A stretch of 64,000 nucleotides of DNA, taken from NCBI GenBank assembly GCA_963924555.1, contig OZ004587.1, positions 1,612,001 through 1,676,000 of the forward strand, written 5' to 3'. Below are positions 32,609-43,780 of this stretch, in pieces. The notes under the pieces are model-generated. The model was not told the origin of the DNA. It saw nothing but the letters and a program-made list of their open reading frames with translations, and searched no databases. Numbering within the stretch: the first letter of the stretch is position 1; each line of letters begins with the position of its first letter. Position numbers and translations under genes: made by a program. The stretch is from Crambe crambe. Its lineage: Eukaryota > Porifera > Demospongiae > Poecilosclerida > Crambeidae.

Positions 32609-33352
32609 CTGGGTAGGTAAACTCCCCCAAGAAAAAATAGGCAAAGTGATGGGTAGGGTGCTAATAACTGGTAATGACTAATGATAATAAGGAAAGAGGG
32701 ATAGATTACTATGACAGGTGTCTGGAATAGGAGATAACAACGGATAAGTATCAATAATAGGTTCTAATTAGTTATAATAAGCTGCGAGCCTAATTAGCTA
32801 TACAGACCTCCCTCCATATCTCAAACGACGGACATTAAATGAAGGTTAATGGGTGTCACATTAAACAGAGTTAATGGAGGGAGGGGCCTAATCAGTAGTT
32901 CATGCGCATGCGTGGATAGCAGACAAGAGCACGTGGCAGCATAGCTATAGCTACAACAAAGAAGGCCATCTGATCTTATTCTACCCACCCACCCACTCCT
33001 ATAGCTACTAGTCCTCCTCCTCTCCATCTGGTGGCAGACGTGACCAGGTCCGTATCGAATAAAGGCCAAGCAGTTGATCACTGGAGTTGGGGCATTGGTA
33101 GATAGCTAGGGTTATCCATACACTGGGTAGGTAAACTCCCCCAAGAAAAAATAGGCAAAGTGATGGGTAGGGTGCTAATAACTGGTAATAACTAATGATA
33201 ATAAGGAAAGAGGGATAGATTACTATGACAGGTGCCTGGAATAGGAGATAACAACGGATAAGTATCAATAATAGGTGCTAATTAGCTATAATAAGCTGCG
33301 AGCCTAATTAGCTATACGAACCTCCCTCCATATCTCAAACAACGGATATTAA
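32609..33352 (+). repeat. Split direct repeats B1, A2, B2
   Basis: B1 (32,609-32,838) and B2 (33,123-33,352) are 230-bp near-identical copies starting CTGGGTAGGTAAACTCCCCC. A2 (32,840-33,122) between them matches A1 at 20,175. This A1...B1-A2-B2 order allows copying through a circular intermediate and is diagnostic for Ngaro-type elements. A2 beyond about 32,990 does not match the sequence after A1. Confidence 0.88.
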
Positions 33353-33469
33353 CTTGATCATGCAAAAGGGTAGGCACAACCTTGGTTTAGAATCTCCTCC
33401 CCTTAAATTCAAAAAAGCCTATAGTCCTCTCCCATGTCCCATGTGTTTTAACAATGTGATTTTTCTGGT

Positions 33470-33646
33470 GCAGCTGTAAACGCCACTGAGACATTAGTGA
33501 AAAGAACCGTGACTCTAATAGTCCACCCCCAAACTTCCTTAATCAGAGGGGACACCCTTATTAAATCATTCTGTGGTCCCGATGATCCTTTACCAATCAA
33601 TGACATCTCGGACTATGATAGAGAAGGTGATGTAACCCTCGATTGA
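33470..33646 (+). pseudogene. Exon-like open block related to 10,585-10,662
   Basis: Starts GGTGCAGCTGTAAACGCCAC and stays open for about 58 codons (...VKRTVTLIV ... CGPDDPLPINDISDYDREGD...) to a TGA at 33,644. The 5' half resembles the exon-like block at 10.6 kb, and the segment CAGAGGGGACAYCC also recurs near 10,725. Family unknown. It may be a fragment of a duplicated host gene. A short open frame at 33,719-33,792 (MAKMQELELAKEQLY..) follows but is too short to judge. Confidence 0.3.
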
Positions 33647-33832
33647 AACATATCTTCCCATTTCCATGGTTCAGGTGAAGGGGTGTAATTTCCGAAAGGA
33701 GTGGAGGTGCAATGAAGGATGGCTAAAATGCAAGAGCTGGAACTGGCCAAGGAGCAGTTGTACAAGATCGGAAAGGAGAAAGCCAAGCACTAAGCCCACA
33801 CTCATCCCCTCAACATTATAGACTATCTTTAG

Positions 33833-34117
33833 TCACTTTGCACTTTGATCTGGAATTGATCCAGCCATACATTTCTTTGTGGAACTGCTAATAATAATTG
33901 TAGTGATGCTTTTTTGATGTTTGTTTTGTTTTATTGTAGAAAGTATTGATACGTTAGAATGATAACTGTTATTATGTTGTCTCTCAAAGAAATGAAAATG
34001 AAACATTCTAAATCCCATCAAAGGGTCTACTCTGCTATCAATAATTTTGCCAGCACTGTTCCCATGGCAGCAACCACATTCCACTTCATTTACCTGAAAT
34101 AGTACAGGAATGAACAA
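33833..34117 (-). other. Possible 3' exon, unidentified; otherwise no gene in 33.8-34.5 kb
   Basis: Minus-strand open block preceded by CTATTTCAG, reading VNEVECGCCHGNSAGKIIDSRVDP at its start and losing any protein-like character later. It could be the last exon of an upstream host gene. I have no family match, and no partner exon was found between here and the ankyrin gene. Confidence 0.2.
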
Positions 34118-34551
34118 AGGATACTTCTCTAATCTCTACTGCTTTAATCTTCCACTGTGGTATTTATATCTCTATGACAGTCTTTCTAATTACATTGTGA
34201 TTAAGATGTTCCTCAATCGACACCCAATTATGACAAAAGTATAATGACAAAATTAATTTTGTCAACCAAATTATTGCTTTCATAATGCAGCACTGTCCAA
34301 CAGTTAGTACCAAAACTTCCAATTCACCACAATTGATAATTAAGAAAATTTATTACATTCACAAGCAAAATATTTAGAATGAGTGGGAGGTACAAAGTAA
34401 ACTAAAGGAAAGGAGTGAAAAAATGTAATGGCATAAACAAAAACAGTTGTATATAAACAAATAAAACAAAACTGTGAAAGGTGAAGTAAAAGTAAAATTA
34501 GAATAGAACATCATGGAACATTATAAAGATAAAGAGTAGGAAAGTTATTGT

Positions 34552-35745
34552 TTATAAAGTACGCAAGTAATCCACCACCTCACTGTGACCCTTCACTAGG
34601 GCCACCTGGAGTGGTATCTGGTTGTATTTGTTCTTGATGTTTGTGGGGCAATGGGCCTGTTCAACGAGATGTTTCACTATTGCAAGATGACCACCACTTG
34701 CTGCTGAATGGAGCGGAGTACCTATATTTTTGTCTTGACATGTAATGTTACAATTGCTTTGAGTTAGGTGTTGCACGACAGAGAGATGCCCAAATTCAGC
34801 TGCAAGGTGCAGGGGTGTGGCATCATAGTCATCCCGAATATTGGGGTAACAGCCATGCGTATCAATGAGGTTCTTGACGAGGTGGAGGTGACCCTTATTA
34901 GAAGCATAGTGCAATGGAGATCTTCCATACTGACCTGGAAGATGAGGACTGCACCGCATTACAGTGATGAAGTACTCCACCACATCACTCTGACCACGAA
35001 TAGCTGCATAATGCATTGGAGTATCGTTCTTGTTATTTCTTGTAGTTGGTTTACATTTCCTATCTGTTAGATAGTTGACTGTTTCCAAGTGACCATTCAG
35101 TGCAGCCAAATGTAGGGGGGTGGTTTGATTCGTGTCTGTAGAAGCTGGGTCACACCCACACTCCACTATCAAGTACTTGACAGTGGACAGGTGACCCTCC
35201 TGAGCTGCAATAAAGAGAGGTCCTCTACCATTCAAGCTACAAGGAAGGTTGGGGTCACATTGATATTCTTCAATGAGGAACTTGATGATATTGGTGTGAC
35301 CATAAAAAGCTGCATTGTGGATGAACTTGTCGGGAAATGTTAAAATGGCCTGCATGTTTATTTCCATTGACTTCATTGACTGCATCAAATGTTTGATTGT
35401 TTCTAAACTACCACCTATACAGGCCCTGTGTAGAGGTAAACAACCGTCTTCATCCTTGTCAAGGGGGTTGGCTTCATGGTTGTCCATTAAATACTGGACG
35501 ATGGTAAGATGTCCATATTGAGCTGCATGGTGTAAAGGAGTAGTTCCGTGCCAGCCTGGAAGTGAAGGGTTGTGTTGTAGATCCTCGGTGAGGAATTTGA
35601 TCACCTCCAGCCATCCATTGATAGCTGCTATGTGTATAGCAGTATCATTATAACTGTCCTTTGACAAGGGATCGACTCCCTTTGCAATTAGACGTTTCAC
35701 TTCTTCCAGGTTTCCTTCTTTGGCAGCATTGTGTAAGTCTTTCAT
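34552..35745 (-). CDS. Ankyrin-repeat protein, 397 residues
   Basis: A single uninterrupted frame made almost wholly of ~34-residue ankyrin repeats, about eleven. Repeat signatures recur throughout (TPLHHAAQYGHLTIVQYLM, TPLHLAALNGHLETVNYL, SPLHYASNKGHLHLVKNLI, TPLHSAASGGHLAIVKHLV). Ankyrin repeats form a protein-binding solenoid; no enzymatic, death-fold, kinase or membrane domain is attached, so a cytoplasmic scaffold or adaptor role is the only supportable inference. The fourth repeat has a longer, less regular insert (QSMKSMEINMQAILTF). The ATG at 35,745 lies just after ACATGACAG, so an upstream non-coding or short coding exon is possible. No damage is seen. This is the best host-gene candidate in the window. 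Confidence 0.9.
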   Translation of the reverse strand: MKDLHNAAKEGNLEEVKRLIAKGVDPLSKDSYNDTAIHIAAINGWLEVIKFLTEDLQHNPSLPGWHGTTPLHHAAQYGHLTIVQYLMDNHEANPLDKDEDGCLPLHRACIGGSLETIKHLMQSMKSMEINMQAILTFPDKFIHNAAFYGHTNIIKFLIEEYQCDPNLPCSLNGRGPLFIAAQEGHLSTVKYLIVECGCDPASTDTNQTTPLHLAALNGHLETVNYLTDRKCKPTTRNNKNDTPMHYAAIRGQSDVVEYFITVMRCSPHLPGQYGRSPLHYASNKGHLHLVKNLIDTHGCYPNIRDDYDATPLHLAAEFGHLSVVQHLTQSNCNITCQDKNIGTPLHSAASGGHLAIVKHLVEQAHCPTNIKNKYNQIPLQVALVKGHSEVVDYLRTL

Positions 35746-36099
35746 TTCCTGTCATGTAAGAGAAGTAAATTCTCAATTCAATGTGAACCTCAATTTCATT
35801 ACTCTTATTACAACTTATAACTTAATAGACATCTGGAAGTTTATGGATCGTGTCGTTCCACATTACAATAATGATAGCTACTAATGATCACATCATCCCC
35901 TCATATGAGAAGATCATAATGAAGAGGTTTAAATAGGATCTGGAAGTTATGGGTTGTTTCTCTAACAACATTGAGTTATATGAAGTACAACATTGTTTAC
36001 AAGTAACTGTAATTAGAGCTTGTAATGATTGTATGTAGCCATTAAAGGAAACAGACAAGTAGGGATGACAGTGTGTAAGGTTCAAAACTATCGACCCGC

Positions 36100-37556
36100 A
36101 GATCATTGCAGCACAAAGCCTCCCACAAAGCTGCTTTAATTGTATAAAGATTGTTCTGCTTGGTTTAGGTTTGATGTAGGGATTATTATTGAAGGCAGCA
36201 TAATTTTGATTCTTGTTGACAGAAACTGTTATAGTGCAGACTAACCCTACATGACCTTTTTATTTAGCATAATTTTTTTTCCTTTCACTTGTTTACTTTT
36301 GTACGACCTAAAGGTTGAATATTGTTTTCAAGTAAAAATAGCTGGTAGGCATGCGCATACGTGCACATAATAGTCAGTGACAGATGCACGTGCATGATAA
36401 ATGATGTCATTTAAAAATGGCTGACAGTTATAATGCTGAAAAATCGTTCGATATGAGTGATTATTTTGAAGGGAAACTGTGGATATACGGTCTTCATCAT
36501 AAAAAAGTTTCCGTTGCGTTGCCGTACAACGTCCGTAGAATGCTCAAGCGTTGTAAAAAAAACCGTGTGCGAACGCTTTATGAGCGCAAAGCAGGCGTTT
36601 GCATTGAACGGCCCAATTAAACGTACGTAGTTGGGTTCGAAATTACTAAACGTTTTTACGGTATGAAAGCACGCAGCAATTCCAGCAAAAACGTTCATCA
36701 GCAGCAGATCGACAGCGAGATGACCTGCAGGCAGTCTCCGAGGAAGGCCTTGAGCTCTACGTAGCTAGATATCGACTTGTGCATGCTAGTGGTGGTACAA
36801 TTTCTTCTGCCTTCATCGTGTCTGTAAAGTTTCATCTCACTGATAATAGAACATCATGGTGGTGTTATACTATAGCTAGCTGTAAGTGCAGAACTAGCTA
36901 GCTAGCTAGCTCTAGTGCCAACATAAGCTAGTCAGCTTAGAGAGATAGCTAGTCAGCCTAGAGAGATAGCTACGCATAGTTCTATAAGCTTTTAGGCTTA
37001 GGGTTACGTTTTGTAATAACGTTTTTTCACCTACGTACGTACATGGCTATACTTCTTACCGTTTCTTCGTGAACGTTGAACAGGCGTGCAACGCTTGATG
37101 TTAAACGGTGTAGAAAATTAAACGCACGGGGGACTGTGTGAAAACGGCAACGGTCAAGGCGTGCAACGCCAGTTCTACGTGGACGGAACGGGAACTTTTT
37201 TTTGCAGCCTACCGTAACAATGGCAAAAGCACATTGTGTGGTTATAACTGCACAAGTTGATAGGAAATTGAAAGGATCATGGAGTTACAGCCGTCAAATA
37301 TTAAATTTTATTGATGATGAACAAATCATAAAAATTTTAGATTTAGGTGTGGCTGGTGTCGATCATTGACGCTGTTCTGGAGGAGTTTGAGTGGTCATAT
37401 CATCATTTTCTGCATTGTTTTTCAGATGTAAGAAGTTTAGTTGAGCCTATAGCAAGAATAGAAGAGATACGGAGAGTCTAGTTTGTATTGTTCTAATGAG
37501 AGAAGCCATGCCCATTCCGTACTAACCCTACATAGAGAGTGCTACCGCACTCTCTG
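36100..37556 (+). mobile_element. Hairpin-ended family R2, copy a, with nested MITE
   Basis: A GTAGGGATTATTATTGAAGG arm, an ACAAGTG-type motif (inverse) near 36,290, a body, then the 3' stem-loop at 37,534-37,555 preceded by AACCCTACAT and followed by GA|T. A second copy runs in reverse at 61,805-62,545. The two copies align along their length except for the 727-bp MITE here. Short open frames in it arise from the MITE and are not supported as genes. Confidence 0.8.
36488..37214. mobile_element. 727-bp MITE derived from two-gene transposon copy A
   Basis: TIRs CGGTCTTCATCATAAAAAAG on the left and, from the right, CGGTAGGCTGCAAAAAAAAG. It is flanked by TA (36,486-36,487 and 37,215-37,216). 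The empty site is the R2 copy at ~62.17 kb (inverse: GTTGATATAACGATGG). Its left ~290 bp correspond to 5632-5345, that is, the TIR, leader and first-exon region of the BEN-like gene. It is thus an internal-deletion derivative that keeps both transposon ends. Confidence 0.92.
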
Positions 37557-37935
37557 ATGAGAGGAAAAACATTTCTTCTAAATGAAAGGGTGATGTAAGT
37601 TTGAGTACATGACTATAAAAAGTACAGAAACAAGGTGAGATAGCTTGCTAGCTATGTACTGCATTTGTGCACTGCTAAATGTCATAGAATTGACTACATT
37701 GCTACTGCCATATCCCTTTTTGGCTACACCTTGCAGCGATGTAGGGTTTGTGTCAATTCTATGAGTGTTAGCAGAGCACAAATGCAGTCCATGCAGTGAT
37801 GCAGGGTTTGTGTCAATTCTATGATAGTTAACAGAGCACAAATGCACTATAGACAGCAAGCTACCCCACCTTGTTCTGTACTTTTTATAAGTACTATACA
37901 TCACTCTTTCATTTAGAAGAATCCTCTCACTCGTT
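37557..37935. mobile_element. Foldback element F4, abutting R2a
   Basis: Inverted arms (GAGAGGAAAAACATTTCTTC / inverse near 37,905-37,930; CAGAACAAGGTGRGATAGCTTGCT; GCATTTGTGC; TCATAGAATTGAC) around a centre near 37,740, with an internal ~70-bp direct repeat (GATGYAGGGTTTGTGTCAAT, twice). Its first base is the T right after the R2a terminal GA, so the two elements are joined head to tail. Confidence 0.75.
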
Positions 37936-39458
37936 TGCACACTTTTTTCAAGACTAAAGATGTCAAAAAATAGAAACATGTACATATGTAGTCTCATGGG
38001 CCAGACCGCTTTTTTTTTGCAGAGCGGAGGAAAAAATGGAATCTGGTCAAACTCCTATACAGAAAAAGGAATAAGGCCATGACATAGCTAGCTAGTAGTG
38101 TTCTTGTAGCTAGTACTTGGTTGTTGTTTTCTCTTAGCTAATAGTTAGTGGTTGTTATTATGTGTACAAGTAACTAAGGCTAGTACATCAACAATCTTGT
38201 GACTTATTTATAGCAAGGGATCTGATTGGAATTAATAATAATTACAGTACATGTACATGGGATAAGCGTGCTATTACAGTTTGTAAGTTTACTATATTTC
38301 AGTCTACACATGCAATTACAGATTAATTTGTTGAAATGGCTCTCTCTATTAATGAACCATTTCTGAAATTTGGCACTAGAAGATGAAGGAACAGCTGAAG
38401 ATTTTAGTGAAATTTGATGACTGAGAGTTCTATAGTATATGCGATGGTCCCATTGGACTATTTTCTTTCATACCAAAATATTTCTCAGCAATTCCTGACT
38501 CCCTTCAGTGTGCCAAGACTAAAGTACGAAGAGCAGAAAACAAAGCAGTGTCATTTCACAGTAACTTCAGATGCTATAATAAAAAGCAACCTCTAGAGAA
38601 TCAGTGCTCTAACAGTAAAAAAAAAAAATTATTTGTTGACTGTAGATTTTAAGACCGGTGTAGTAAAAATAGTTACAAAAAAGAGCTTTGGGCTTATTAT
38701 AGTTACATTGTTATATTTAATGTGCAAGAGCTACCACTCTTTGAAATTAGTGTATTATGTGAAGGTAGCTAGTTATATCCAGGCCAGAATGATTGTTATG
38801 GAGGACATGTATAGGTGCATTTTTCTTCTAGTAGAGTATGTAGGTATAATATGACAAGTCAAAGTTTTCATATTCAAGAAAGAATGAGTACAGCTGAAAC
38901 TTACCAGATTTCCTTTATACCGTGACCTACAAAATCAATAAAAATAAAAGGTAATAATAACATCTCTATAGAATATATTTCTAGGGCCTATTCCTATTAA
39001 GTAATCAAGGATCCCTTGAAAGGAGGACAGACTATCTGAAATGAGTCCTTGATTCAAATACTGCATTCTATTATAATTTTCTGTGAGCTATAGATAATTT
39101 CTTGTTCAAGGTGTGAAGGAATTTCATATGTTAATTAATAAAGACTTGATGCCTCAGCATGTACGTAGTAATTGATTAATACTGAAGACTGAAGATCTTG
39201 TTTTGCATGCATGTCATTATTCTATATTATTACATCATTGATCAATGACCCTCTATGCTGCTATAGCTATAGTACATATTTATGGTGGTTAGTTTTACTG
39301 GCTCTTTCAGCTTTCTCATGTGACTTCGTAGCTTCTGCCCTGGCATGCAATTAAGGCTTTCTTTAATCTTTCTTGCTGGGAGTTAGTTTTTGTGTACTGG
39401 AAAATAATCACCTCTTGGGGAACATTGAACATGCTATCTGGGAACAGTTATCACATTT
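37936..39458. other. No gene recognised
   Basis: AT-rich sequence with only short, unconvincing open frames (for example 38,633-38,854). The last part could contain a degenerate LTR because gypsy-like sequence begins at 39,459, but I could not delimit one. Confidence 0.4.
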
Positions 39459-40600
39459 GGTGGCAGTGGTGGGATCATTTGAAGGAGTCAAAATTCAAGA
39501 GAACTAGAGATTGAGTCAGTGCATGTCTAAGATGAGGCAGGAAAAGTCTACACAAGAAACTCAGAGATCAGTACTGAGAGGATCGAGTCAGTGAGATGAT
39601 GGGAGTTGGAGTCATGGATCTGGTTCAGATGTCGATTGAAGATCACCAGAGACAGGAAGAGGTTAATCAGTGCAAGAGAAAGGAAGTGAAGTGTCTAAAA
39701 GAGCAGGAGCAACTTAGAGTCAGACAGATGGAGGGACAGTTAGAAGCTATGTGAAAATATCATTATATATATATAATTATAGTGATTGTGAACGGAGTGG
39801 GGGCAAAGTTCATGACTAGCTAAAGTTGACTAAGCTAACAGAGAATGAAGATATCAAGGCATACATGAAAACATTCAAGAAGCATACAATACTCGCTATG
39901 ATGCGACAGAATCTAGTTTAAAGGAGAAGCAGTAACGGTGTTGTGCACTCACGGTGGCATAAATTATGTCCATTGGCCAAAGTGAAGGTGGAAGTAGGAT
40001 GAGCCAAAGCAAAGAAATACCTGTTTCCGTACTGTTATAGGACAGATGTAGCAGAATTGAGTCAGTTACTCAGACTCGAAAGCAGTCCACACCCAAGGGA
40101 GGAGTTAACTACCATGCAGGGCATACGAGAGAGAGTCAGAGCAGAGGAGGTGGAGAGAGAAGAGGAATCTGGAGATAAGATAACTACAGGAAGAGTTGGG
40201 GTGAGGAGAGCACAAACGACAGTGCGAAGGGGAGTGTGGCTGAGTAGAAAGAGACTGCCATGGAGGTACTAGGAATGATATTTGCTGAGCTGAGAGCTAA
40301 GAGGGGACCAAGACTCTCCAGGAGGATGAAGAGGAAAGATAGACACCATCACAGGTTAGTGAGAGCCAAGGATTGGCGGGTGAAAGGCTGCTGTGCCAGA
40401 TTCTCAGGATTTGAGTGAGAACAGAATGAGATGCAAGAGACAGACAAGACACTTGAAAAAGCAAGAAGGAAATCAAGATACTGAGACATTCTGGAAGGAA
40501 GGGATCCTCTACCAGAAATGGTCACCAGCAAAATGAGATGGAGACAGCCAAGTTGACCAGCTGCAAAGAGATTTATTTTATATCTTGTACACACTTTAGC
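39459..40600 (+). pseudogene. Ty3/gypsy-like gag remnant
   Basis: Starts TTTGGTGGCAGTGGTGGGAT, the primer-binding-site-like leader common in invertebrate gypsy elements. It is followed by broken coding sequence: a Gln/Glu/Arg-rich helical segment (about 39,615-39,750) and, near 39,820-39,920, KLTKLTENEDIKAYMKTFKK, which has the pattern of gypsy capsid (LT..DDI.AYL..FE). The frames are broken by many stops, and no protease or RT follows before 40,600. Confidence 0.55.
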
Positions 40601-40664
40601 AACTGCAGGTTACCAGGATGGAAGAAGACAACAGAGCGGATCCTGAACAGATAAAATAATCTAT

Positions 40665-40800
40665 GTGTAGGCAGGGACAGATGAAAGAAGAATAGTTCTC
40701 CAATAGCATAGCAGCCCAATGATTATTTATTAGCGAGTCAAGGCTTGAAGTGTTAGTGTTGAGCTCTTATACTTGAAGGTCAAAGATGTTAAAGCACTTT
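40665..40800 (+). repeat. R1 family fragment
   Basis: About 135 bp (GCAGGGACAGATGAAAGAAG ... GAAGGTCAAAGATG) matching the body of R1 at 51,093-51,215, without foldback or hairpin. The following 40.8-41.44 kb has no recognised gene. A Ser/Pro/Thr/Gln repeat frame at 41,092-41,295 ends at a possible donor but is weak. Confidence 0.7.
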
Positions 40801-41440
40801 AGAAAAGTCCCTCTTGGATGGATTAGCGGAAAGGTTCGAACTAACACTAAAGAACATGCTGAAGAAGACTGCACACAAAGATGGGAAGGACTGGGACAAG
40901 CTGCTGCCAGTGAACTTTATGATGGAGCTATAGCTTGAACAAAGAGTGAGGGAGCTTGAGCTGGACCATGATGTTGGTTCCTTGTGTCAATGTCACTCCT
41001 GAATCTGATAACATGCAGTTTAAAGATCTTGGCTTTAAGTTCTGTCTTCAGCTTGGCATGATTTAACCTTATTTAAACTAGTTAGTTAAAATTGCATTTA
41101 ATTCCTGTGGGACCTCCCTGCATACAAACAGCACATATCACAAGTCAAGCTCAAACTCGAGCTCCCTCACTCATCGGTCGAGTTCCAGTTCCCTCACAAA
41201 GTTCAATTCAAGCTTCCACACCTCCAACTCCTTCACAAACTTCAATTCAAGGTTCTACACTTGCTCCAACTCAAGCTTCTTCACTCATAGGTTGACGATC
41301 TTAGAGGATATAATCTATGAATATATCTTTTAAATACAAGTAGAGCTCATAAGCTCAGAGTTTTGAAAATATTCAACCATTCAGAATAGCCCCACTTTGC
41401 CTTACATAAGAAGGCATAGCTATGTAGAAACTCCATGTAC

Positions 41441-43780
41441 ATCTTGTAGGTAATGCAAAGGTGGTACCCGATCATAAAAAATTTCAACACCATCAAAAGG
41501 GATCACTCGCAAGAGTTACAGATCAATGGCCTCCACTATGGTGAATTGTGCAAGTCAATCCTTGCCATGTTACAAAATGTTGCGTACCGTTTTTTTGCCG
41601 AATTGTACGCCCTCTTGAAGATGGTGCTAAACCATTGCGTTCCACAGATCTGTCCAGTGCTTGGAGGTCCAGTCTGGCTTGAATATGATCAGCAGATCGA
41701 GCAGTGTTTCTGGGATGGCCGTTGGGTTCTGGCTTGCCTGCGGATGTAGAGAGCGAAATAGTGATGGGATAATGCATCCGCAAGGGTGTTCTTTGCTCCT
41801 TGGATATGTGATGCAACTATGGTGAGATCAAACTTTGCCTTCATAAAAGCCAGGAATCTTGCCAGCGATGCATGGCTTCCTGATTCCATGATGAGCCCTG
41901 ATTACCACTGCTGAGTTGTCGCACCATGCCTTGATTGTTTTCCCCTGCCATCTCCTGCCCCATACTGATGCTGCGATGACTATGGATACCAGTTCTTTTG
42001 CCGTGATATGGCATTCCCTGTACGTACTGGACCATTGTAGCATGAACCACTCCGAGCCTGAAAAGGCCTCGCAGCCCCACTGAACTGAAGCATCTGAGGT
42101 AAGCGAAACCTCGACCTCCCTTGTTCCCTATGCCATTCCACTTTCCACTAAAGCAAAACCACCACTCAATATATATCTGATCTTGCATCTCTATTCAGCC
42201 GTATGTGATGGTCTAAGCTCTTTGCTACCATTGATCAGTCTCCGAACAAAAGATCTCCCTGCTTTCATGGCTTTGCAAGCATGAGCCAGGGTGCCTATGA
42301 GGGAGAGGAGCTCCCTCTTCGTACAGGCCTTCCTGCTTTGCCAGCTGACCTCATGCAGCTCAGCTTTTTATGTGGGAGGCGAATCTCCATGGCGACTGAA
42401 TCCAGTTCCATTCCCAAGAATGAGATAGATGTGGCTGGCCCTTCATCCTTATCTGGCTCTGCCGGCAGGCCTAGTTCCTTGCATAGCTCGTGCATCAACA
42501 CTGAGTTCTGGCTGCACTCTGTGGCATTGGGTGCCACCAGGGTTATGAAATCATCGACGTAGTGGTAAACATGGCCTATACCCTTTTGTTCCACAACCCA
42601 CTGCATGGTATCCGCTATGGCTGTGAAAATTAATGGTGCCGACCTGAGGCCAAAGGGGAGGGCTACATCAATGTACACTTTCCCTTGCCACGACATACCC
42701 AAGAGGAACCTGTCTGTCGGATGAACAGGAACATTGCAGTATGCCTGCCTTATATCCATTTTGGCCATTACTGCTGCTACGTCATCCACAGATACATATG
42801 ATAAACTGGCTAGCTCTTTATCAATGCCGTCATTGACGCTCCGTCCCTCTGGAGTCAACAAGTTGACTATTATTCTCCATTTATCCGGCCTGTTCTTCCT
42901 AGGTATCATCCCAAAGGGGCTACAGTGGATCCCAAGCCTCTGTGCCTCTTGCTCTGAGCCTACATATAAGACTCTGTTCTGCTTCATTTCGTTCTCCAGA
43001 TAGCTTAATTGAAATGACCTCGGGATGCTCTGCTGCTGAAATCATGTTACCTGGCTTTTGCTTGAGAGGGGCTTTCCGCACATCATATCCAATTCTAAAC
43101 CCCTTCCTGATTCCTTCCAACAAGAGCTCGGTAAAGCCTTTGTCTGGATGATTGCTGAGCGCATCTTGCCACTTCCCCAACTTTAGTGGAGTGGATACCA
43201 GCCCCAGCCTGTCTGGTATCCATGAGTCTCTAACAGTCAAGCAAGCTTTCAGTGCTGCTAATTGAACCCCATATCTATATATTCCTGCATCATAGAGGTG
43301 TGGTCAGTTTTACTTAGCCCCACCCCACTGTCCCTGCCAGACCTTTTAATATCAATTTATTCTTATTCTTATTCTTGTAATACTGTGTCAAATGAACTAA
43401 TTTGCATTCTGGCTTCCACCTAGCCCTCTGCCGCTGGCTTCTGGGTTCCCTGAGCCCCCAGTCCACTGCTGTTGGTCTTGCACTTAGAGACTGGGTGAGG
43501 ATCCTTGCAGGAGCTGCAGACCTGCAAGTAGTGACATTCCTTGCCGAATTTGCAATCTCCATTAAAACGATTGTACTTCATGCACACCTGCTGCTTGTTT
43601 CTCCCACTCGGATATGTACCTGGAGAATTGGCTGTGCTCCAGGATCGCTTCCTGGGGCAATATGGACAGTTGATAGACGTCCATACAGGCTTGGGTCAGC
43701 CTTCGCCCATACTTGATGGGGTTCCATGCTGCCTCCTGCCGAAAATTCTGATCATAGACCACCCACGATGGCCACTTATT
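41441..43780 (-). pseudogene. Second DIRS-like retrotransposon remnant
   Basis: Minus strand, 5' to 3': a gag-like tail with Cys/His cluster (about 43,790-43,400), a pre-RT segment (43,240-42,990), RT (42,987-42,295) with KWRIIVNLLTPEG, AKMDIRQAY, LPFGLRSAPLIF and the catalytic YHYVDDF, RNase H pieces (42,043-41,689: AKELVSIVIAASVW, CDNSAVV, HIQGAKNTLADALSH), and the first part of a recombinase (GLAPSS..., near 41,640). At least four frameshifts. The catalytic part of the recombinase is missing. It differs clearly from the element at 29.9 kb and is a separate lineage. Confidence 0.8.

Larger units (their letters stand above)
20175..33352 (+). mobile_element. Ngaro/DIRS-like tyrosine-recombinase retrotransposon with nested insertions
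   Basis: Contains a gag-like ORF (from 23,362, resumed after 29,161), RT-RNase H (29,894 on) and a tyrosine recombinase (to 32,528). It has split direct repeats of the A1-ORFs-B1-A2-B2 kind: A1 at 20,175-20,295 plus 22,195-22,217, B1 at 32,609-32,838, A2 at 32,840-33,122, B2 at 33,123-33,352. Split repeats with no LTRs and no visible methyltransferase point to Ngaro within the DIRS order. Two younger insertions (20,296-22,194 and 23,727-29,160) account for over half of its present length. Several frameshifts show that it is inactive. Confidence 0.85.

Noticed and set aside
36417-36620. 67-codon frame in R2a
   Set aside because: Runs across the R2/MITE junction at 36,487, so it cannot be an old gene.
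38414-38854. Short plus-strand frames
   Set aside because: No splice context, motif or compositional signal; expected by chance in AT-rich DNA of this length.
41841-42188. 115-codon minus-strand frame
   Set aside because: Overlaps RNase H motifs that are read in a different frame; an out-of-frame reading of the remnant.
43402-43762. Plus-strand frames of 80-104 codons
   Set aside because: Antisense of the decayed gag-like region of the minus-strand DIRS-like remnant.
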